Assembly: GCF_021431965.1 (NCBI RefSeq) | Contig: NZ_CP090370.1 | Span: 310,001 to 374,000, forward strand | DNA: 64,000 nt | Source: Erythrobacter sp. SDW2 | GTDB lineage: Bacteria > Pseudomonadota > Alphaproteobacteria > Sphingomonadales > Sphingomonadaceae | Direction of reading: 5' to 3' | Shown here: piece after piece, positions 1 through 10,675 of the stretch | Numbering within the stretch: position 1 is the first letter of the stretch | Layout of the letters: every line of letters begins with the position of its first letter | Program-made: the position numbers and the translations under genes | The notes under the pieces: generated by a model | Database searches by the model: none | What the model was told of the DNA's origin: nothing | What the model saw: only the letters and a program-made list of their open reading frames with translations

Positions 1-579
1 CGCGCCTTCGGGGAAGGTCAGCTCGCCCGCGATTTCACGCAGGATCTTGAGCGAGGTGTCGACCACTTCGGCGCGTGCGCTCGGCAATTCGAGCTTGTAC
101 ATCGTGTAATCCATCGCCGTTTCGGCGTTGGTGTCAGGCCCGAAAGCAAGGCCCAGCCGCTCCAGCATCGGTATCAGCGTGCCTTCCGGGATATTGGTCG
201 AGCCGTTGAAAGCCATGTGTTCGACGAAATGCGCCGCGCCGACTTCACCTTCTTCCTCGGCCAATGCGCCGGTGTCGATCAAGAGGCGCATCGAGATCTC
301 GCCCGAACCGCGAACATGTGGCTTGATCGCATAACGCATGCCGTTCTCGAGTATGCCATAGATGATCGAGGCATCCGGCGTCAGCTCGTCGCTGGCGATG
401 CTCCATTCTTCGATGCCGGGCTCCGCCTGGGCCGGCGCAGCGGGCAGCGCCGGCGTGGTTCCGCCTGCACCGTTGTTGTGTTGGGCACGCGCCGGAGCGG
501 CGACGACCAGCGCACCAAGAACAAGCGCAAAGCCGAAAGTCGGTACAATTGCCAGCCGACGGAAGAAGCCACAAATCAC
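1..579 (-). CDS. M16 (insulinase-like) zinc peptidase, N-terminal part
   Basis: The gene runs off the left edge, so only the first 193 codons are present. It starts at a GTG at 579 with a GGGGCG stretch upstream; no in-frame ATG lies further out. The product opens with an arginine-containing, hydrophobic signal peptide ending near APARAQ, which suggests export to the periplasm or outer membrane. The M16 inverted zinc motif HxxEH (HFVEH) is at residues 117-121 and is followed by the usual MAFNGS segment. Family knowledge: these are zinc-dependent endopeptidases, often made of two M16 halves. Substrate is unknown. Confidence 0.85.
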   Translation of the reverse strand, partial: MICGFFRRLAIVPTFGFALVLGALVVAAPARAQHNNGAGGTTPALPAAPAQAEPGIEEWSIASDELTPDASIIYGILENGMRYAIKPHVRGSGEISMRLLIDTGALAEEEGEVGAAHFVEHMAFNGSTNIPEGTLIPMLERLGLAFGPDTNAETAMDYTMYKLELPSARAEVVDTSLKILREIAGELTFPEGA

Positions 580-679
580 GAAATCATCGCCCCGAATGAA
601 TGAAGTAGGCGCGCCGGACTGTGCCACAGCAGCACCCAATTGCAAAAGCTTACTTCATCCTATGCGACGAACGGTGAAC

Positions 680-2944
680 TCAGCCGACCACCCCCGCCGC
701 CGCCAGCACTGCCAGCGTCAGGATGTCGGGCGCGATTGACGTCATCGGGACGATCTGGACCGGCTTTTCCATCCCGATCAGCATTGGGCCGATGGTTGCA
801 TTGCCGGCCAGCTCGCGCAGCAATTTGGCCGAGAGATTGGCCGACTGCAGCCCGGGCATGACCAGCACATTGGCCGGGCCCGACAGGCGGCTGAAGGGAT
901 AGAGCTTCATCACCTTGGGATTGAGCGCAGCATCGGGGGCCATCTCGCCCTCGTATTCGAAGTTCACGCCAGAGTCGGCATCGAGGATCGCCACCGCATC
1001 GCGGATATTGCCGAGCCACTGGCCCGAGGGATTGCCGAAGGTCGAATAGCTGAGGAAGGCGACGCGCGGCTCATGCCCCATGCGCCGGGCGACCGCTGCG
1101 GTCTCGCGCGCGATATGCGCCAGCAGCTCGGCGCTCGGCCGTTCGTTGATGGTGGTGTCGGCGAGGAAGGTGGTGTGGTTCTTGCCGACCATCATGTGGA
1201 TGCCGAACGGCACCGCTCCCGGCTTGGGATCCAGTACCCGGTTCACTTCGCGCGCGGTCTGGGCGAAGGTGCGGGTGAGGCCCGAAATCATCGCATCGCC
1301 ATGGCCCAGCGCGACCAGCAAGGCGGCGAAGACATTGCGCTCCTGATTGACCATGCGGCGCACGTCGCGCTCGGTATAGCCTTTGCGCTGGAGCCGCTTG
1401 TAGAGATAGTCGACCATCGCCGGGACATGTTCGGAATCGGCCGAATTCTGGATCTCGAAGCTGGCGGGATCGGGCACGCCCAACATGTGCAGCCGGTCGA
1501 CCACCTGCTTGGTCCGCCCGACGAGGATCGGCTTGCCGTAACCGAAGTCGCGGTACTGGATCGCCGCGCGCAGCACCACGTCCTCTTCCGCCTCGGCAAA
1601 GACCATCCGCTTGGGATTGGCCTTGCACACCTCGTAGACATTGGTCAGCGCCGCAGTGGTCGGGTTGAGCCGCGCTTTCAGGGCCTGACGATACTCGTCG
1701 AAATCCTCGATCGGGGCCTTGGCCACTCCGCTATCCATCGCCGCCTTGGCCACGGCCGAGGACACCACTTCGATCAGCCGGGGATCGAACGGGGCGGGGA
1801 TGATGTAGTCGGTGCCGAACTTCTGGTTGATGCCGTAAGCGGCGGCCACTTCATCGGGCACGCGCTCGCGCGCGAGGTCGGCAATCGCCTTCGCCGCGGC
1901 GATCTTCATCTCCTCATTGATGGTCGTCGCCTGTACGTCGAGCGCGCCTCGGAAGATGAAGGGGAAGCCGAGGACATTGTTGACCTGGTTGGGGAAGTCG
2001 CTGCGCCCGGTGGCGATGATCGCGTCGGGGCGCACGGCCTTGGCCTCGTCCGGCATGATTTCCGGCGTCGGATTGGCCATGGCGAAGATGATCGGACTGT
2101 CGGCCATCTTGCGCACCCACTCGGGCTTCAGCGCCCCGGCGGCGGAAAGGCCGAGGAAGATATCTGCCCCATCCAGCGCTTCCTCGAGACTGCGAGCCTC
2201 GGTCGGCACGGCGTGGGCGCTCTTCCACTGGTCGACCCCATCGCGGCCCGGATAGATCGGGCCGGAGCGGTCGCAGACGATGACGTTCTCGTGCGGCACG
2301 CCCAGCGCCTTTATCAGTGCAGTGCAAGCGAGCGCCGAGGCACCGGCACCATTGACCACCATGCGGCAGTCCTTGAGGCTGCGCCCGGTCAAATGGCAGG
2401 CGTTGATCAGGCCGGCGGCCGCGATGATCGCGGTCCCGTGCTGGTCGTCATGCATGACCGGGATGTTCATCCGCTCGCGCAGGGCCTGCTCGATAATGAA
2501 GCATTCGGGCGCGGCGATGTCTTCCAGATTGATCCCGCCGAAGCTGGGTTCCATCAGCGCCACGGCATTGATGAATGCTTCAGGGTCCTCGGTGTCGAGT
2601 TCGATATCGATCGAATCGACGTCGGCGAAGCGCTTGAACAGCACGGCCTTGCCTTCCATCACCGGCTTCGACGCCAGCGCGCCGAGATTGCCCAAACCCA
2701 GGATCGCCGTACCGTTGGAGATCACCGCCACCAGGTTCGAACGGGCGGTATATTTCGCCGCCAGTGACGGGTCGCGGGCAATGGCTTCAACCGGGGCGGC
2801 GACGCCCGGCGAATAGGCCAGGCTCAGGTCGCGCTGGGTCGCCATCGGCTTGCTGGCAATGATCTCGATCTTACCCGGACGGATCGTCTCGTGATAGAAC
2901 AGCGCCTCGCGCTCAGTAAAACCGGTCTGCTTTTCGTCGGCCAA
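680..2944 (-). CDS. maeB: NADP-dependent malic enzyme with C-terminal phosphotransacetylase-like domain
   Basis: Oxidative decarboxylation of malate to pyruvate with NADP+, cytoplasmic. About 754 residues, the normal size of MaeB-type hybrid enzymes: malic enzyme N-terminal and NAD-binding domains (to about residue 420), then a phosphate acetyltransferase-like domain that in known MaeB is regulatory rather than catalytic. Visible motifs are the YSPGVAAP segment, the HDDQHGTA loop and the GAGASA nucleotide-binding turn. The chosen start is a TTG at 2944, because AGGAG lies 7 nt upstream; an ATG at 2980 has no such site. It is divergent from mutS with about 115 bp between starts. Confidence 0.93.
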   Translation of the reverse strand: MADEKQTGFTEREALFYHETIRPGKIEIIASKPMATQRDLSLAYSPGVAAPVEAIARDPSLAAKYTARSNLVAVISNGTAILGLGNLGALASKPVMEGKAVLFKRFADVDSIDIELDTEDPEAFINAVALMEPSFGGINLEDIAAPECFIIEQALRERMNIPVMHDDQHGTAIIAAAGLINACHLTGRSLKDCRMVVNGAGASALACTALIKALGVPHENVIVCDRSGPIYPGRDGVDQWKSAHAVPTEARSLEEALDGADIFLGLSAAGALKPEWVRKMADSPIIFAMANPTPEIMPDEAKAVRPDAIIATGRSDFPNQVNNVLGFPFIFRGALDVQATTINEEMKIAAAKAIADLARERVPDEVAAAYGINQKFGTDYIIPAPFDPRLIEVVSSAVAKAAMDSGVAKAPIEDFDEYRQALKARLNPTTAALTNVYEVCKANPKRMVFAEAEEDVVLRAAIQYRDFGYGKPILVGRTKQVVDRLHMLGVPDPASFEIQNSADSEHVPAMVDYLYKRLQRKGYTERDVRRMVNQERNVFAALLVALGHGDAMISGLTRTFAQTAREVNRVLDPKPGAVPFGIHMMVGKNHTTFLADTTINERPSAELLAHIARETAAVARRMGHEPRVAFLSYSTFGNPSGQWLGNIRDAVAILDADSGVNFEYEGEMAPDAALNPKVMKLYPFSRLSGPANVLVMPGLQSANLSAKLLRELAGNATIGPMLIGMEKPVQIVPMTSIAPDILTLAVLAAAGVVG

Positions 2945-3059
2945 GGGTGGCTCCTGTTGTCGCTTGCGGGCGCGATACAAAAGACCGTCCGCCAGCGATA
3001 GGGGGAAAGCTGCCGCGCGCCGCTTCCCGAATCGGATTGTGCGCCGCTACGGCATCGCA

Positions 3060-5699
<2,640 letters not shown>

Positions 5700-5723
5700 C
5701 CGCCACCTGTCACAATGGGTGGC

Positions 5724-6101
5724 ATGAAGAACTATATGTTCCAGAGCAAGGGCGGCGCATTGGTGTTTGTCGGGCTCACGCTCGCCAGCGTCGCTGCGCT
5801 CGTCGGCACGGAAGACGAAGATGGCGCGCTGACCTCCGCGACCTCGCAGATCGAAGAGCAGGGCGAGCAATTTCGCAGTCAGGCCGATGCCGCCGCGAAC
5901 CCTGATCCCGACCCCGATCCCGTCATGGTCGAAGTGGAGAACGAGGGTGAGTTTTCATCCGATGCCGACCTCGTCCTCGACCCCATCGGCTTTGAACCCG
6001 TGGGCATGGAGCCCAGCCCCGATGCCAACGACAGCGAAGTGGTCGAAGTGATCGAAGAACCGGCCAGCGAAGAAGCCATTGTCGAACAATCGGCCGAGTG
6101 A
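5724..6101 (+). CDS. Small acidic membrane-anchored hypothetical protein
   Basis: About 125 residues. One N-terminal hydrophobic segment (residues about 11-28) could be a signal anchor; the rest is strongly acidic and Pro/Asp-rich with a DPDPDPDP stretch, so it is probably disordered and outside the cytoplasm. An ATG at 5715 in the same frame is possible, but GGGTGG precedes the one at 5724. It lies 24 bp after mutS on the same strand. I do not recognise a family and assign no function. Confidence 0.6.
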   Translation: MKNYMFQSKGGALVFVGLTLASVAALVGTEDEDGALTSATSQIEEQGEQFRSQADAAANPDPDPDPVMVEVENEGEFSSDADLVLDPIGFEPVGMEPSPDANDSEVVEVIEEPASEEAIVEQSAE

Positions 6102-6169
6102 TCGGGGCGCGCTGACGTGCCCCTCTGTCCCGGCCTGAGCAACGATTGAACGATTGTTCTGAGACCGGC

Positions 6170-6502
6170 CTAGTCGGTATCGACGGTGGCCTTGCCATAG
6201 GTATCAGGCTCATCGTCATGGTTCGGCTCGCCGACAAACGCCGACATGTCGACCGTATTGCCGCGATCCATCTGCTTCATGTGATCGACCAGGTCCTGCG
6301 CATCAGGGGCGTTGAAGGCGCTTTCGACACGCGAACTGTCGCTGCCAAGCACACTGGTCGCCCGGTCGATAGCATCCGCTGTGACGGTCTGCGCCTGCGC
6401 CGGGGCGTCGACCTGCTCGCTATTCTCGTTCTCGGGCGCGAGCGCGTCGGTTTGCGCGCGTTCGCCATCGAACTTGGCAGGATTTTTCTGGGTGCGGGAC
6501 AT
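6170..6502 (-). CDS. Small hydrophilic hypothetical protein
   Basis: 110 residues, hydrophilic, rich in Ala, Asp, Glu and Gln, with no membrane segment or recognised domain. The start at 6502 (MSRTQKNP) is supported by AAGGAG 8-9 nt upstream; an in-frame ATG further out at 6541 lacks a site. It is convergent with the preceding small acidic gene and downstream of the hydroxyacyl-CoA dehydrogenase on the same strand, about 50 bp away. The low-complexity, charged make-up suggests a disordered protein; function unknown. Confidence 0.6.
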   Translation of the reverse strand: MSRTQKNPAKFDGERAQTDALAPENENSEQVDAPAQAQTVTADAIDRATSVLGSDSSRVESAFNAPDAQDLVDHMKQMDRGNTVDMSAFVGEPNHDDEPDTYGKATVDTD

Positions 6503-6555
6503 AATCGTTCTCCTTTGCTGGAAGAACGTGCCGCACTGCACCTGTGTTCCGCAGC

Positions 6556-7425
6556 TTACCGCGTCGGCACCGGCATTTCGCCCGAATAATCGTAGAACCC
6601 TTTGCCGGTCTTGCGGCCGAGCCAGCCGGCCTCGACATATTTCTGCAACAGCGGCGCGGGGCGGTACTTGCTGTCGCCGGTGGTGTTGTAGAGCACCATG
6701 ATGATGTCGAGGCAGGTGTCGAGCCCGACGAAATCGGCCAGCTCCAGCGGGCCCATCGGGTGGTTGAGCCCGAGGCGACAGCCCTTGTCGATATCGGCGA
6801 TGCTGGCGGTCGATTGGCCGAGCACGAACACGGCTTCGTTGATCATCGGCAAGAGGATGCGGTTCACGACAAAACCCGGCTCGTCCTGGCTCAGCACCAC
6901 CTGCTTGCCCAAACCTTCAGCGAAAGCGACAGTGCGGGCCTCGACGTCGTTCGAGGTGGCCAGGCCGGGAATGACTTCGATCAGGCCCATCACCGGCACC
7001 GGGTTGAAGAAATGCAGCCCGATGAAGCGCGCCGGGTCGACGGCATAGTTGGCCATGCGGGTGATCGGGATCGAGCTGGTGTTGGAGGCCATGATCGCGC
7101 CTTGCGCCAGCACTGCGCTGGCTTTCTCGAAGATCGCTTGCTTGATCGCCTCGCGCTCGGTCGCGGCTTCGATGATCATGTCGGCTTCGCCCATCGGGGC
7201 ATAGTCGGCCACGGGGGTGATGCGGGCGAGCGCCGCTTCGGCCTCGGCGATTTCGATCTTGCCGCGCCCGACCAGCTTGGCCAGCGCCTTTTCGATCCCG
7301 GCCTTGGACTTTTCGGCCACTTCCAGCGAGACATCGGCCAGCAGCACCTGCAGGCCGTTCTGGGCAATCGTCTGGCTGATGCCCGAGCCCATCTGGCCCG
7401 CGCCGATGACGCCGATTGTCTTCAT
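6556..7425 (-). CDS. 3-hydroxyacyl-CoA (3-hydroxybutyryl-CoA) dehydrogenase
   Basis: NAD(P)-dependent interconversion of 3-hydroxyacyl-CoA and 3-oxoacyl-CoA in fatty acid or butanoate/PHB metabolism. 289 residues, the length of the single-function Hbd/PaaH family. The Rossmann motif GxGxxG (GAGQMG) is at residues 8-13; the catalytic region with SNTSS and HFFNPVPVM (catalytic His in GLHFFNP) is present, as is the GFVVNRIL hinge. It is the last gene of a minus-strand run with gluQRS, a twin-TM protein and a cobalamin adenosyltransferase, 77 bp after the latter. Confidence 0.93.
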   Translation of the reverse strand: MKTIGVIGAGQMGSGISQTIAQNGLQVLLADVSLEVAEKSKAGIEKALAKLVGRGKIEIAEAEAALARITPVADYAPMGEADMIIEAATEREAIKQAIFEKASAVLAQGAIMASNTSSIPITRMANYAVDPARFIGLHFFNPVPVMGLIEVIPGLATSNDVEARTVAFAEGLGKQVVLSQDEPGFVVNRILLPMINEAVFVLGQSTASIADIDKGCRLGLNHPMGPLELADFVGLDTCLDIIMVLYNTTGDSKYRPAPLLQKYVEAGWLGRKTGKGFYDYSGEMPVPTR

Positions 7426-7502
7426 GATGTCCGCTCTCTTCGCAGTTGCAGCAAAGCGCGTGCCCTAGCGATGCGACTCCGCTCTGGCTAGCGGTTTGCG
7501 CG

Positions 7503-8072
7503 CTATCTGTTCGCGCCCGGCACCCACTTTACGTCGGCCTTGCCGTCGTCGTTGGCGACGCGGGCGAGGACGAACAGCAGGTCCGACAAGCGGTTGATAT
7601 AGGCGAGCGCGGCAGGGTTGACCGTCTCTTCTGCCGCCAGCGCGGCCATGGCGCGTTCCGCCGCGCGGGCGGTGGCGCGGGCGACATGGACGCGGGCCGC
7701 GGCCTCGCTGCCGCCGGGCAGGACGAAGCTGGTCAAGGGTTCGAGCCGCGCGTTGAGCGCGTCGATGGCGTTTTCGAGCCATACGACCTGCGAGGGCACG
7801 ACGCGCAGGATCATCTCGGAGGGCGCGAAGTCATCCCCCGGAGTAGCAAGGTCTGCGCCCAGATCGAACAGGTCGTTCTGGATGCGGAACAAGGTCTCGG
7901 CATTGCCGGTACCCTGCAAGGCGGCAGCCGCCAGGCCGATCGCCGAATTCGCCTCGTCCACGACGCCGATGGCAGTCATCCGCGCATCATGCTTGGCGCG
8001 GCGTGAGCCATCGACGAGGCCGGTGGTGCCGTCATCGCCGGTGCGGGTGTAGATCTTGTTGAGCTTGACCAT
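7503..8072 (-). CDS. Cob(I)yrinic acid a,c-diamide adenosyltransferase, PduO type
   Basis: Transfers the adenosyl group of ATP to cob(I)alamin or its precursor to form the coenzyme B12 form. 189 residues. The N-terminal signature KIYTRTGDDGTTGL (residues about 5-18) and the C-terminal NRLSDLLFVLARVAN helix with its conserved Arg/Asp are characteristic of the PduO family rather than of CobA/BtuR. The ATG at 8072 lies at the start of this signature; an open frame continues upstream to 9284 only because the region is G+C rich. It follows a small twin-TM gene by 20 bp. Confidence 0.93.
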   Translation of the reverse strand: MVKLNKIYTRTGDDGTTGLVDGSRRAKHDARMTAIGVVDEANSAIGLAAAALQGTGNAETLFRIQNDLFDLGADLATPGDDFAPSEMILRVVPSQVVWLENAIDALNARLEPLTSFVLPGGSEAAARVHVARATARAAERAMAALAAEETVNPAALAYINRLSDLLFVLARVANDDGKADVKWVPGANR

Positions 8073-8092
8073 GGGCCGGCCCGCTAGCGGGT

Positions 8093-8323
8093 CTAGCGAG
8101 AAACCGCCAGCAGGATGGCGACCACGACGATGGCCAGCGCCTGGTATTTGATACGGTTGAACATCATCTTGTTCTGCAGCAGCTGCATCTCGGTGACGTT
8201 CTCCCCTTTGCCCGTTTCGAGGTCGATCTTGGTGCTCTGCAGGAAGGCGACGATCCCGCGGATTAGGGAATAGAGCACGAGGCCCATCAGGATCACGAGG
8301 GCGATGATAAGTATCCAGGTCAT
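8093..8323 (-). CDS. Small twin-transmembrane (HIG1-like) protein
   Basis: 76 residues with two hydrophobic helices (about 3-25 and 57-74) around a charged loop. The loop end NKMMFNRIKYQALA resembles the HIG1_N signature of respiratory supercomplex-associated proteins, here inferred by eye. It sits 9 bp after gluQRS and 20 bp before the adenosyltransferase, within one minus-strand run. If HIG1-like, it would reside in the inner membrane near cytochrome oxidase; there is no neighbour evidence for this. Confidence 0.75.
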   Translation of the reverse strand: MTWILIIALVILMGLVLYSLIRGIVAFLQSTKIDLETGKGENVTEMQLLQNKMMFNRIKYQALAIVVVAILLAVSR

Positions 8324-8332
8324 GAACCCTAT

Positions 8333-9187
8333 CTAGGCCTTCCCGAGCGAAATGCCAGACGGCCATTGTCCCGTACGCAGGCGATCGGCCCATGCGTGCC
8401 CGTCTTCGCCCGCCAACCGGTGGTCGGACAGCGCCGGGGAACCGCGCCGCTTGGCGAGTTTCTGCCCGCTCTCGTCGAGCAGCAGCGCATGATGGTGCCA
8501 GCGCGGCACCGGCAGGCCGAGCAGCGCCTGGAGCAACCGGTGGACATGCGTCGCGGCAAACAGGTCGCGCCCGCGGGTGACCAGCGTGACCCCATCCGCG
8601 GCATCGTCGAGCGTGGCCGCGAGATGATAGCTCGCCGGCAAGTCTTTGCGCACCAGCACCACATCCCCCAGCGTCAGCGGGTTGGCCTGCTGCACCTCGG
8701 CAAGATCGTCTTCCCATGCCAGCGGCCCGGTCAGCGCCAGCGCCTTTTCGACATCGAGCCGCAGCGCGGCAGGCTCTGCGGGATCGACCGCCCGTCCCTT
8801 GCAGGTGCCGGGATAGACCAGCCCCCCTGCCCCGGCCCACGAGCCGGGGTCCGGTCCCGTCGAGGCACCCGCCTTCTCGATTTCCTTGCGGGTGCAGGTG
8901 CAGGGATAGAGCAGACCCATCGTCTCCAGCCGCGCAGCCACCGCGCGGTAGTTCTCCAGCCGGGTCGATTGCGCGGGCACTTCTTCCCATTCGAGGCCGA
9001 GCCACTCGAGATCGCGGCGGAATTCGTCTGCCAGTTCCGGGCGACTGCGAGGACCGTCGATATCCTCGATCCGCAACAGGAAGCGGCCTTCGGCCTCGCG
9101 CGCCAGATCGTGCGCCACGATGGCGCTGAAGGCATGCCCCCAATGGAGCGGCCCGTTGGGGCTGGGGGCGAAGCGGGTGGTGGTCAT
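8333..9187 (-). CDS. gluQRS: Glutamyl-Q tRNA(Asp) synthetase
   Basis: A class I aminoacyl-tRNA synthetase fragment that attaches glutamate to queuosine at position 34 of tRNA(Asp). 284 residues, lacking the anticodon-binding domain, as expected. It has the HIGH-like HWGHA in FAPSPNGPLHWGHA and a KMSKS-like KLAKRRG near the C-terminus, plus zinc-type CTCT and a later Cys. The start (MTTTRFAPS) is the usual one. A copy of a repeat (8827-8854) is translated as about ten extra residues (around 112-121) in the loop between the CTCT segment and YPGTC. queC, needed for queuosine, is also in this window. Confidence 0.93.
   Translation of the reverse strand: MTTTRFAPSPNGPLHWGHAFSAIVAHDLAREAEGRFLLRIEDIDGPRSRPELADEFRRDLEWLGLEWEEVPAQSTRLENYRAVAARLETMGLLYPCTCTRKEIEKAGASTGPDPGSWAGAGGLVYPGTCKGRAVDPAEPAALRLDVEKALALTGPLAWEDDLAEVQQANPLTLGDVVLVRKDLPASYHLAATLDDAADGVTLVTRGRDLFAATHVHRLLQALLGLPVPRWHHHALLLDESGQKLAKRRGSPALSDHRLAGEDGHAWADRLRTGQWPSGISLGKA
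8827..8854. repeat. Palindromic repeat (half element, family C) inside gluQRS
   Basis: CCCCGGCCCACGAGCCGGGG is a perfect-arm palindrome also found at 34915-34934 and, in variant form, at 33280-33299 and 30204-30222. Here only one half of the roughly 95-bp element is present, lying in frame in gluQRS. Confidence 0.75.
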
Positions 9188-9312
9188 CGGTGGGATTGTG
9201 AGTCCAAAATGCCGCAGTGCAAGGGATAAGCCTGTGGAAAGCCTGTCTGTAACCGACTTGACGCCTTTCTGCGCAAATGCACACTCGCCATCAATCGGGG
9301 AGAACAAGCAAG

Positions 9313-9921
9313 ATGTTCACGGCCGAACTGATCGAACGGACCGCAAGGCTGCGAAGTAGCATGGAGGATCCGACGCGCAATCTGGCGTCGTGCCCCTCCC
9401 TCGTCCTCAATGCGGACTATACTCCGCTCTCCTACTACCCGCTCAGTCTGTGGCCGTGGCAGACGGCGATCAAGGCGATCTTCCTCGGCCGGGTCGATGT
9501 GATCGAGACCTACGACCGCGAGGTTCACTCGCCCAATCTCGACATGAAGATCCCCAGCGTTATCGCGCTCAAGCAATATGTGAAGCCTAGCGAATTCCCC
9601 GCCTTCACCCGCTTCAACCTGTTCCTGCGCGATCGCTTCGCCTGCCAGTATTGCGGCGACACCCATCACCTGACCTTCGACCACGTCATACCCCGCCGGC
9701 TGGGCGGGCGCACGACGTGGGAGAACATCGCCACCGCCTGTGCCCCGTGCAACATGAAGAAGGGCGGGCGCACCCCCAAACAAGCCGGGATGCACCTCTA
9801 CAACGCCCCGATCCGCCCGACCCACTGGCAGTTGCAGCAACACGGCAAACAGTTCCCGCCGAATTACCTCCACGAGACCTGGCGGGACTGGCTCTATTGG
9901 GACATCGAGCTGGAGGGGTGA
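9313..9921 (+). CDS. HNH endonuclease
   Basis: 202 residues. The HNH nuclease fold is clear in the middle: a CxxC pair (CQYCG), then LTFDHVIPRRLGG with the metal-binding His, ENIATAC and a second CxxC (CAPCN) forming the zinc site. This arrangement is that of the widespread, single-copy HNH proteins of many bacteria, which are not tied to restriction. The start at 9313 has GGGGAG 9 nt upstream; ATGs at 9277 and 9361 are less likely. It ends 7 bp before a second nuclease-like gene. Substrate unknown. Confidence 0.9.
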   Translation: MFTAELIERTARLRSSMEDPTRNLASCPSLVLNADYTPLSYYPLSLWPWQTAIKAIFLGRVDVIETYDREVHSPNLDMKIPSVIALKQYVKPSEFPAFTRFNLFLRDRFACQYCGDTHHLTFDHVIPRRLGGRTTWENIATACAPCNMKKGGRTPKQAGMHLYNAPIRPTHWQLQQHGKQFPPNYLHETWRDWLYWDIELEG

Positions 9922-9928
9922 GGGGTCA

Positions 9929-10651
9929 GTGGCAGGACATCGTGAGGCCATCCTTGACTTCATTCATCGTTTCCCCGGTCGAGACGACGATGAGATCTCG
10001 GCCGCACTACGGATCAGGCCCCGGCAGACGATAAATCAGACCTGTAGAGCCTTGGCAAAGTCGGGTCAGATCGTTCGAAAGCCAGGGCAGCACGGCAAAA
10101 TCTGCAACTTTCCCAAGCTGCCCGTTGATCGGCGTGATCCGATCGCTCCTCAAGCCAATCCAGCCGTCGATAGAAGTCGATCAGCGCATACTGGGGCGTC
10201 GCCTACCGACGACTGGTTCTGGGAGGGCAATGTTATCGAAGCTGTTGGTTCTTTCCTTGAATCTGATGGCTGGGTAATCCACTCGAAGGCCAACACTCTG
10301 ATTAAAGAACGCGGGATCGATCTCGACGCCCAACGCGGGAGCCTGCGAATACTGGTTGAGGCAAAGGGATATCCTTCAAAGGCTTATCGGGACCCCCGCA
10401 AGGCTGGACAAGTCAAGCCGACCAATCCAACGCTACAGGCTGGCCATTGGTTTGCCCACGCCCTCCTCAAGGTAGTGCAGCTTCGCTCGACTGAGCAACA
10501 CGCTGTACCTGTGATTGCCCTGCCAGATTTTCCTAGGTATCGATCTCTCTATGGTGGAATCCAACCCGCGCTCGTGCTCCTCGGAATAGCCGTAATGTTT
10601 GTGGACGAAGGTGGAACCGTAGAATTTCTCGACTTTCCGTCTTCCAAATAG
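9929..10651 (+). CDS. Winged-helix and PD-(D/E)XK nuclease-like protein
   Basis: 240 residues, GTG start with AGGGG 6 nt upstream. Residues about 3-65 look like a winged-helix DNA-binding domain (EISAALRI..., then TCRALAKSGQIVRK). Residues about 95-240 have the features of a restriction-endonuclease-like fold: a helix with Glu (EGNVIEAVGSFL), then GIDLD followed 10 residues later by VEAKG, which fits D-x(n)-ExK. Sampled lines are close to 50% G+C against roughly 65% around it, suggesting recent transfer. It follows the HNH gene by 7 bp. Role in DNA defence is inference; no methylase is nearby. Confidence 0.65.
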   Translation: MAGHREAILDFIHRFPGRDDDEISAALRIRPRQTINQTCRALAKSGQIVRKPGQHGKICNFPKLPVDRRDPIAPQANPAVDRSRSAHTGASPTDDWFWEGNVIEAVGSFLESDGWVIHSKANTLIKERGIDLDAQRGSLRILVEAKGYPSKAYRDPRKAGQVKPTNPTLQAGHWFAHALLKVVQLRSTEQHAVPVIALPDFPRYRSLYGGIQPALVLLGIAVMFVDEGGTVEFLDFPSSK

Positions 10652-10675
10652 GCTTCTTACGAGGACATCGGAAGA

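Noticed and set aside
1073-2767. 564-codon open frame opposite maeB
   Set aside because: Antisense shadow; no family features.
7503-9284. Apparent 593-residue fusion ending in the cobalamin adenosyltransferase
   Set aside because: The first 400 codons are gluQRS in the wrong frame; the enzyme starts at 8072.
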